Below are positions 1-5,063 of a stretch of DNA of 11,205 nt, piece after piece. The notes beneath the pieces were generated by a model, which saw only the letters and a list, made by a program, of their open reading frames with translations, was not told the origin of the DNA and made no database searches. The DNA is from an uncultured Bacteroidia bacterium (GTDB lineage Bacteria; Bacteroidota; Bacteroidia; Bacteroidales; UBA932): positions 1 to 11,205 of the forward strand of contig CADBUS010000134.1 of assembly GCA_902797895.1 (NCBI GenBank), given 5' to 3'. Numbering within the stretch: position 1 is the stretch's first letter; the number at the start of each line of letters is the position of its first letter. A program made the position numbers and the translations under genes.

Positions 1-1764
1 ATACTCGGCCGCACCACCGTACACGAGATTTACAACCCTATCAACGGAGAGTTGATAATTGGTGCAGGTGAGGAGATTACAGAGGAGATTGCTCATCTTA
101 TAGAGAGCCTCCCGATAGAGTCTGTAGAGATTCGCTCCGTACTCACTTGCGAGAGCCGCAAGGGTGTTTGCGCCAAGTGCTACGGCCGTAACCTTGCCAG
201 AAACAAGATGGTAGAGAAGGGAGAGGTTGTGGGTGTGATTGCAGCACAGTCTATCGGTGAGCCAGGTACACAGCTTACACTTAGAACATTCCACGTGGGA
301 GGTACAGCCTCCGCCTCTGTTGCAGAGAACGAGATTGTTTCCAAGTATGACGGACACCTTGAGTTTGAGGAGCTTAGAACACTTGATAAAAAGGCCGAAG
401 ATGGCACTAACCAGACCATAGTGATTGGCCGCGCAACTGAGCTAAAGATTGTAAACAGCGAGAGCGGAATGGTAATGTCTGAGTACAGAATACCTTACGG
501 CTCAATACTTTACAAAAAGAACGGCGATAAGGTTACCAAGGGAGAGAAGGTGTGCGACTGGGATGCTTACAACGCCCTCACACTTGCAGATGTAGATGGT
601 AAGATTGCATACGACCAGCTCGTTGAGAACGAGACCTACAAATCTGAGGCTTTGGATGAGTTCTCAGACCACATAGACAGAGTGGTTATAGACTCTAAAG
701 ACAAGAACAAGAACCCTGTTATCAAAATTGTTGATTCCAAGGGAGTTGAGCTTAAATCTTACAACCTGCCGCTGGGTGCCCACATTATGGTAAACAACGG
801 TCAGAAGGTTAAGGCCGGAGATATACTTGTCAAGATTCCGAGAGCCGCCACCTCAAAGGCCGGTGATATTACCGGAGGTCTCCCAAGAGTTACAGAGTTA
901 TTTGAGGCACGTAACCCATCTAATCCTGCAATTGTTGCAGAGATTAACGGAGATGTGGAGATGGGCAAAATAAAGAGAGGTAATCGCGAGATTATAATAA
1001 AAGCCCGTAAATCAGATGAACAGAGGCACTACCTTGTTCCACTTACCAAGCAGATTTTGGTACAGGAGAACGACTATGTAAGGGCAGGAGATCCTCTTTC
1101 AGACGGCTCTATCGCTCCGGCAGATATACTTGCAATACTCGGACCTACCAAGGTGCAGGAGTATATAGTAAACGAGGTGCAGGCTGTTTACAGAATGCAG
1201 GGCGTTAAGATTAACGACAAGCACTTTGAGGTAATTGTCCGCCAGATGATGCGCAAGGTGCAGGTTGTTGATCCGGGAGACACCCGCTTCTTACCGGAGC
1301 AGCTTGTAGATAGGCAGGAGTTCTTTAGGCAGAACGATGATTTGTGGGACAAGAAAGTTGTTACAGATGCCGGAGATTCCAAGAATCTCAAAGCCGGTCA
1401 GATTGTAACGCTCAGAAAGCTGAAAGAGGAGAACTCTATGCTTAAGAGACAAGCTCTCAGAACTGTAGAGGCGCGTAACCCTGTAGCTGCCACCGCAGAT
1501 CAGGTGCTCCAAGGTATTACCAGAGCAGCCCTCAAGACCAGCAGCTTTATGAGCGCCGCCTCCTTCCAGGAGACTACCAAAGTTCTATCTGAGGCCGCAA
1601 TATACGGTAAGACAGATACTTTGGAGGGCTTGAAGGAGAATGTAATCTGCGGCCACCACATACCTGCCGGTACCGGACTGCGTGAATATGACAAGATTGT
1701 TGTAACAAGCGCAGAGGAGTATCAGAGAATGATGAAGGCACAGAGCGAGATAGCTGCTGAATAA
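1..1764 (+). CDS. rpoC: DNA-directed RNA polymerase subunit beta' (C-terminal part)
   Basis: This is the C-terminal 587 residues of the RNA polymerase beta' subunit. The frame is open from base 1 with no start in it, so the gene begins upstream of the window; the TTG at 52 is internal. Three of the four Cys of the second zinc site are visible at codons 50, 57 and 60 (TCESRKGVCAKC); the first would lie upstream. The trigger-loop N-terminal segment follows (GVIAAQSIGEPGTQLTLRTF), then the sequence GLPRVTELFEARNP and the closing GHHIPAGTGLREYDKIVV region. Between the trigger-loop half and GLPRVTELF lie about 180 residues, which fits a lineage-specific insertion in the trigger loop as known in E. 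coli (SI3) and other Gram-negatives. The stop TAA is followed 55 bases later by a strong terminator hairpin, so this is probably the last gene of the rpoBC transcript. Identification is essentially certain. Confidence 0.98.
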   Translation: MLGRTTVHEIYNPINGELIIGAGEEITEEIAHLIESLPIESVEIRSVLTCESRKGVCAKCYGRNLARNKMVEKGEVVGVIAAQSIGEPGTQLTLRTFHVGGTASASVAENEIVSKYDGHLEFEELRTLDKKAEDGTNQTIVIGRATELKIVNSESGMVMSEYRIPYGSILYKKNGDKVTKGEKVCDWDAYNALTLADVDGKIAYDQLVENETYKSEALDEFSDHIDRVVIDSKDKNKNPVIKIVDSKGVELKSYNLPLGAHIMVNNGQKVKAGDILVKIPRAATSKAGDITGGLPRVTELFEARNPSNPAIVAEINGDVEMGKIKRGNREIIIKARKSDEQRHYLVPLTKQILVQENDYVRAGDPLSDGSIAPADILAILGPTKVQEYIVNEVQAVYRMQGVKINDKHFEVIVRQMMRKVQVVDPGDTRFLPEQLVDRQEFFRQNDDLWDKKVVTDAGDSKNLKAGQIVTLRKLKEENSMLKRQALRTVEARNPVAATADQVLQGITRAALKTSSFMSAASFQETTKVLSEAAIYGKTDTLEGLKENVICGHHIPAGTGLREYDKIVVTSAEEYQRMMKAQSEIAAE

Positions 1765-1819
1765 GTTACAGGCAGAAGAGGAGCGGAGCAGAAAAGGAGC
1801 GGCAACGCCCTACTTCTCA

Positions 1820-1866
1820 AATATTAAGGGGGTGACCAAAACTATTTTGGCCACCCTTTTAATATT
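1820..1866 (+). terminator. Terminator hairpin after rpoC
   Basis: Two 22-base arms (1820-1841 and 1845-1866) pair around a CTA loop with two G-T pairs and one A-C mismatch. The core is GGGTGACCAAAA / TTTTGGCCACCC, flanked by pairing AATATTAA / TTTTAATATT, so T and A runs lie on both sides. Its position 55 bases after the rpoC stop fits intrinsic termination. The core is almost the same as the hairpins at 3511 and 5013, which is unusual for unrelated genes. Confidence 0.85.
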
Positions 1867-1892
1867 CCACAGCCCACACTCTCAGCCCACTC

Positions 1893-1958
1893 TCTTTCTG
1901 AAGGAACCCCACTATCTTTCTGAAGGAACCCCACTATCTTTCTGAAGGAACCCCACTC
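1893..1958 (+). repeat. Three tandem 22-bp repeats
   Basis: Three head-to-tail copies of TCTTTCTGAAGGAACCCCAC plus two bases start at 1893, 1915 and 1937. They are identical except for the last base. The unit resembles the adjoining 23-base TCATTCTGAACGCTTTCCCA-type unit (1959-1981), so the array looks like local amplification of a degenerate copy of the intergenic repeat family that follows. I see no coding potential. Confidence 0.9.
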
Positions 1959-2087
1959 TCATTCTGAACGCTTTCCCACTGTCATTCTGAGCGCAGCGAA
2001 GAATCTATTACTCAGCCCCCTTTACCATCCCCACCGTCATTCCGAGCGCTTTCCCACTGTCATTCTGAGCGCAGCGAAGAATCTATT
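1959..2087 (+). repeat. Direct duplication of the CATTCTGAGCG repeat family
   Basis: A segment at 1959-2009 recurs at 2037-2087 (78-base offset) with two or three differences. Each copy holds a short unit (TCATTCTGAACGCTTTCCCA or TCATTCCGAGCGCTTTCCCA) and then the longer element CTGTCATTCTGAGCGCAGCG followed by AAGAATCTATT. I recall similar sequences as dispersed intergenic repeats in many environmental and gut genomes; that is from memory, not a search. The spacer 2010-2036 is C-rich and featureless. Confidence 0.88.
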
Positions 2088-2132
2088 TAATCTTATGCTT
2101 TCTTAGACTCTTCACTCCGTTCAGAGTGACAG
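2057..2132. repeat. Imperfect inverted repeat (28-base arms)
   Basis: The arm 2057-2084 (CTGTCATTCTGAGCGCAGCG and on to AATCT) is the reverse complement of 2105-2132 (AGACTCTTCACTCCGTTCAG and on to GACAG) with 5 mismatches in 28. The spacer is 20 bases, so the transcript or single strand could fold into a long hairpin. It lies 41 bases before the promoter-like element of the downstream lipoprotein gene. It could also act as a weak terminator for transcription running in from rpoC, but there is no T run after it. Confidence 0.75.
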
Positions 2133-2173
2133 ATAAAGCAATTTTCAGTATCCCACTTTTATCATATTATTTA

Positions 2174-2181
2174 TACCTTTG
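2174..2181 (+). promoter_or_regulatory. Bacteroidota -7 promoter element of the thioredoxin lipoprotein gene
   Basis: TACCTTTG matches the Bacteroidota vegetative -7 consensus TAnnTTTG and lies 53 bases before the ATG at 2235. I see no convincing TTG at the expected -33 position (about 20 bases further upstream), so the promoter is only half supported. The 5' UTR would be roughly 45 bases and AT-rich, without a Shine-Dalgarno sequence. Confidence 0.55.
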
Positions 2182-2234
2182 CAAGTTGTAGAAACAGTCC
2201 TCAATAAAGCAATTTATAATTAAAAACAAACAAT

Positions 2235-3362
2235 ATGAGAAAAGTATTTATTCTTGCAGCAATTGCAACACTGGCCTTCTCCTGCACCAAAAAGGAGAGC
2301 GGATACAGCGTAACTGTAAAGAACGAATCTGGTGATTTCCAGAAAGTTATCCTTTCCAACGGCTCAAAGGAAAATCCTATTGAGGATACATTGGAATTTG
2401 TGAACTCAACCGCCACCTTTACAGGCAAAATCAACGGTTGGGAGGTTTACAGACTAAAAGGTGTAAAAGCTACCGGAGAGAGCGCTATGCTTGCAGAGCT
2501 CTACTTGGAGAATGCAGACTATAGCGTAACTATTCCTGCAGATGAAAAAAGCAGAACTCAGATAACATCCACAACTTCAAAACTCCAGAAGCAAATAGAC
2601 TCTTTAGCAGCACTTTCCGCAGCTGTTTATGAGGGAATAGATATGGATGGAATGTTTGCAAAGTTCAGAGACAAGGAGACCCCTCAAAAAGTAAAGGACT
2701 CTATCAGAGAGCTTATGAACAGCCTCAGAGAGAAGAGTGGCAGTTATTTGGATAATTATCTCGCCCAGAATCCAACCTCCCCTATCGCACTTTACAATGC
2801 CTATCAGAACATCAGATATGTGAGCTTAGATTCTGCAAAAAAGATTCAGAATCTCTTTGCCGGCGTTGCAAACTATGCAGAGAGCAGATATCTCAAAGGC
2901 ATCAAAGATGCAGTTGCAAAGAAAGAGGCACTTGCACCGGGCCAGCAAGCTCCTGACTTTACACTCAATGATACCGAGGGTAAGCCTGTAAAGCTCTCAG
3001 ATGTATATCCTAAGAACAAGATTACTATGATAGATTTCTGGGCATCTTGGTGCGGCCCTTGCAGAGCATTCAACCCAACCCTCACAAAAATCTATGCAAA
3101 GTATAACAAGAAAGGCTTTGGCATTTTGGGTGTATCTTTAGACAGACCGGGAGACGAAGATAAATGGAAAGAGGCCATTAAGAAAGACAAGCTTGTTTGG
3201 CAGCACGTTTCAGACCTCAAATTCTGGGATTGCGAAGCCGCTAAACTTTACAATATCAGCTACATACCTCAAAGCTACTTTGTAGATTCAGAGGGCAAGA
3301 TTCTCCTCGCCTCACCAAGCGAAGAAGAGATTGAAAAATTCCTCAGCGAGAACCTGAAATAA
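2235..3362 (+). CDS. TlpA-like thioredoxin lipoprotein with DUF4369 domain
   Basis: A 375-residue envelope thiol-disulfide protein. Residues 1-17 form a lipoprotein signal peptide ending in the lipobox LAFSC, with Cys17 as the predicted lipid anchor. Residues about 22-120 resemble DUF4369, the beta-rich N-terminal domain usual in Bacteroidota TlpA-like proteins, and a helical linker follows (about 125-235). From about 237 comes an AhpC/TSA-TlpA thioredoxin fold: APDFTLNDTEGKPVKL, the redox site WCGPC (Cys273 and Cys276), and a cis-proline region NISYIPQSYFVD. Both redox cysteines are present, so it should be active as a periplasm-facing reductant of disulfides. The substrate cannot be read from the sequence. 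The ATG directly precedes the signal peptide, and a TAnnTTTG element lies upstream. It appears to be a single-gene unit, convergent with the ATPase gene. Confidence 0.92.
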   Translation: MRKVFILAAIATLAFSCTKKESGYSVTVKNESGDFQKVILSNGSKENPIEDTLEFVNSTATFTGKINGWEVYRLKGVKATGESAMLAELYLENADYSVTIPADEKSRTQITSTTSKLQKQIDSLAALSAAVYEGIDMDGMFAKFRDKETPQKVKDSIRELMNSLREKSGSYLDNYLAQNPTSPIALYNAYQNIRYVSLDSAKKIQNLFAGVANYAESRYLKGIKDAVAKKEALAPGQQAPDFTLNDTEGKPVKLSDVYPKNKITMIDFWASWCGPCRAFNPTLTKIYAKYNKKGFGILGVSLDRPGDEDKWKEAIKKDKLVWQHVSDLKFWDCEAAKLYNISYIPQSYFVDSEGKILLASPSEEEIEKFLSENLK

Positions 3363-3445
3363 GTAATCGTCAATAAAAAAATAATGCTCACCTTGAGCAA
3401 AGCAAAGAGTCTTAAAAAGAGATAATTCTTAGGTAGTTCAAACTG

Positions 3446-3507
3446 CTGATAGATTCTTCGCATTCGCTCAGAATGACAGTGGGCTGCGTAGCAGCTGTGG
3501 GATAGCA
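3446..3507 (-). repeat. CATTCTGAGCG-family repeat, copy 2
   Basis: On the + strand this holds the inverse of the family: 35 bases at 3446-3480 (CTGATAGATTCTTCGCATTC and on to GACAGT) and 23 bases at 3485-3507 (TGCGTAGCAGCTGTGGGATA plus GCA). Both segments recur without mismatch at 4883-4917 and 4987-5009. Read on the - strand it follows the terminator hairpin at 3511-3539, the same order as after rpoC. The rest of this gene-free stretch (3363-3445 and 3551-3652) shows only short GCTCA...TGAGC inverted repeats (3387-3399 and 3551-3566). Confidence 0.88.
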
Positions 3508-3510
3508 AAA

Positions 3511-3545
3511 GGGGGGGGCCAAAACTTTTGGTCACCCCCTCTTTT
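3511..3545. terminator. Bidirectional terminator between convergent genes
   Basis: Arms 3511-3524 (GGGGGGGGCCAAAA) and 3526-3539 (TTTTGGTCACCCCC) pair with one G-T pair and one G-A mismatch. CTCTTTTT follows on the + strand, and on the - strand the run after the hairpin is CTTTT. It lies 148 bases after the lipoprotein stop and 113 bases after the ATPase stop, so it can end both transcripts. The eight-G run is a likely spot for replication or sequencing slippage. Confidence 0.85.
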
Positions 3546-3652
3546 TGTTTGCTCATTATTTTGAGCAAGTCAAACTCCTTGTAGCCTCTCCCCCATTATC
3601 GTACAGTTGATAAGTTTACAAATATGCCAATTTTGCTGTAAATATATCTGCA

Positions 3653-4795
3653 TTATAAAATTGGAGATGGGGAGATCCGGCGCAGCCACAACTTAAACAG
3701 GGAGTCATTTAATGAAATTTTCTGCCCATCCACATCGATAAGGTCTCTCTTTAGCAAAGCTTTTTTGATAGCTTGTACATTTGCCGAGGATTCTAACCGA
3801 TATTTCTTAAGTACTTCTTTACGGCTAAAGCCTGTAGTAATGCCATTTGCAAGAGCGTGAACAAAATTAAGTTGCAACTCCGAAAGCTGCTCCACCTCTC
3901 GCTGAAAGAAGAGTTTATTCTGCTCTAAAATGTCATCAATAGCAGTAGCTATATCTTTGTCGGTAACTACTTTACCAGACTTATACCAAACTAACCAGGC
4001 TAAATGTTGCACATAAGAGGAGAGATTTTCTGTGGCCTCACAAATTGTAGTAGCTTGTTCGGGGGAGATGCTTTTTCCGGTCTTGCTGAACTTAGTGCAG
4101 ATGAACGACACCCATTCTTCTGTAGGAATTTTCTTCAAGAACATCATATCACCGAATTTATAGAACGGCATACTTTTATCGTTGAAGAAGTTCTCCATAA
4201 GATGCTTCTTACTGCCAAACATACAATAAGTTACATTCTGCTGATGCTGCCAAACAGAACGCAATCTCTTTTGGAACTTTACAGAGTCGGCAAAATCTGC
4301 TATCTGCTGAAATTCATCCAAGCAAATAATCAAATGTCCCTTTCTCTTTTGAGCAATTTTCTGTGGCAGTTGCAAAATATCGTTTTCTGTATCATTTTTA
4401 GGATTCCACTCGAACGAGAGCGAAAAATCTTCCATCGGATTTGGACCAAATGAAAACTTCGGAGAGATACTCGATAGGAATGTTTTGGCTGTATTTATCC
4501 ATTCATCAAGTTTTGATGATGTCTGCTTGATAATAGCCGTAGCAAAGGTATGATAGAATTCATACTCCGATTTGCATTGAAAAATATCTATAAAAACGGG
4601 TTTTATCTCAAAACTTTTAATATCTGAAATCACCTTTTTCACTAACGAGGTCTTACCCCACCTACGAGGAGAAATCAAAATAGTGTTAATTCCGTGCGTA
4701 AGATTGGCTTTAAGACGCTTGACATCTTCTCTTCTATCAGTAAAAAATGCTCCTTCCGCAGCTTTGCCAAATACAAAAGGGTTCTCTGTTGCCAT
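3653..4795 (-). CDS. AAA/ATPase_2-type P-loop ATPase, function unknown
   Basis: A 380-residue cytoplasmic ATPase of the ATPase_2 (archaeal-type/STAND-like) kind common in Bacteroidota. It starts MATENPFVFG, the usual opening of this family (FxFGxxxxxxxFxxR). The Walker A is SPRRWGKTS (Lys48, Thr49; the first Gly of the classical motif is Ser, as often in this family). The Walker B is HLIICLDEF (Asp160, Glu161), and a sensor-like stretch CMFGSKKH follows. The C-terminal 80 or so residues look like a winged helix (SRKEVLKKYRLESSANVQAI and onward), suggesting DNA or protein binding. There is no signal peptide or membrane segment. The start at 4795 is preferred over an upstream TTG at 4822 because the promoter -7 box overlaps that TTG. 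The gene stands alone, bracketed by two direct copies of a repeat-hairpin block. No nuclease or other effector domain is visible. Role unknown. Confidence 0.85.
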   Translation of the reverse strand: MATENPFVFGKAAEGAFFTDRREDVKRLKANLTHGINTILISPRRWGKTSLVKKVISDIKSFEIKPVFIDIFQCKSEYEFYHTFATAIIKQTSSKLDEWINTAKTFLSSISPKFSFGPNPMEDFSLSFEWNPKNDTENDILQLPQKIAQKRKGHLIICLDEFQQIADFADSVKFQKRLRSVWQHQQNVTYCMFGSKKHLMENFFNDKSMPFYKFGDMMFLKKIPTEEWVSFICTKFSKTGKSISPEQATTICEATENLSSYVQHLAWLVWYKSGKVVTDKDIATAIDDILEQNKLFFQREVEQLSELQLNFVHALANGITTGFSRKEVLKKYRLESSANVQAIKKALLKRDLIDVDGQKISLNDSLFKLWLRRISPSPIL

Positions 4796-4819
4796 TGCTT
4801 TATACTTATATTTCAGGCA

Positions 4820-4851
4820 CAAAGATATGAAACAATTTTATTACTAACAAA
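4820..4851 (-). promoter_or_regulatory. Bacteroidota promoter of the ATPase gene
   Basis: On the - strand TTTG (4851-4848), a 20-base spacer and TATCTTTG (4827-4820) match the -33 and -7 boxes of the Bacteroidota sigma-70-type (sigma ABfr) promoter. The start of transcription would fall near 4813, leaving a leader of about 18 bases before the ATG at 4795. This is the best promoter in the window, and it rules out the longer TTG start. Confidence 0.75.
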
Positions 4852-4882
4852 CTTATTACTAATAGACTTGTTACTAAATTGT

Positions 4883-5009
4883 CTGATAGATTCTTCGCAT
4901 TCGCTCAGAATGACAGTAGGCTTGCGTTCAGAATGACAGTGGGCTTGCGTTCAGAATAACAGCTTTGTGCAGAATGACAGTGGACTTGCGTAGCAGCTGT
5001 GGGATAGCA
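4883..5009 (-). repeat. CATTCTGAGCG-family repeat, copy 3, with 23-bp tandem expansion
   Basis: The outer parts (4883-4917 and 4987-5009) match 3446-3480 and 3485-3507 exactly. Between them a unit TCAGAATGACAGTAGGCTTG plus CGT is repeated with a 23-base period from 4905 and 4928, with degraded copies from 4951 and about 4970. This copy is therefore longer than copy 2 by internal tandem amplification. Read on the - strand it follows the hairpin at 5013-5041. Confidence 0.9.
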
Positions 5010-5012
5010 TAA

Positions 5013-5047
5013 GGGGGTGGCCAAAAGTTTTGGCCACCCCCTCTTTT
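5013..5047. terminator. Terminator hairpin after the M64-type peptidase gene
   Basis: Perfect 14-base arms, GGGGGTGGCCAAAA (5013-5026) and TTTTGGCCACCCCC (5028-5041), lie 22 bases past the peptidase stop on the - strand. The clear T run (CTCTTTTTT) is on the + strand side, while the - strand continues with only CTTATG. As an intrinsic terminator it therefore looks stronger for + strand transcription, where no gene precedes it. For the peptidase it may act as a weaker terminator or as a 3'-end stabilising stem. Confidence 0.75.
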
Positions 5048-5063
5048 TTAGGCTGATGCTCTA

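Noticed and set aside
1893..2132. Possible CRISPR array
   Set aside because: The 22-23 base units are directly adjacent or degenerate with no regular unique spacers, and no cas gene is in the window.
3275..3568. 97-codon open frame on the - strand across the repeat and terminator
   Set aside because: It overlaps the end of the lipoprotein gene and the hairpin, and its CHSERMRRIY stretch is simply the translated intergenic repeat, a common source of spurious gene calls.
4694..4936. 80-codon open frame on the + strand over the ATPase start and repeat
   Set aside because: It is antisense to the ATPase N-terminus, and its end (DSSHSLRMTVGLRSE) is again translated repeat sequence. It has no promoter or family resemblance.
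3446..5048. Insertion sequence or transposon carrying the ATPase
   Set aside because: The flanking copies are direct repeats of an intergenic family, not terminal inverted repeats. No transposase or integrase is present and no target-site duplication is visible.
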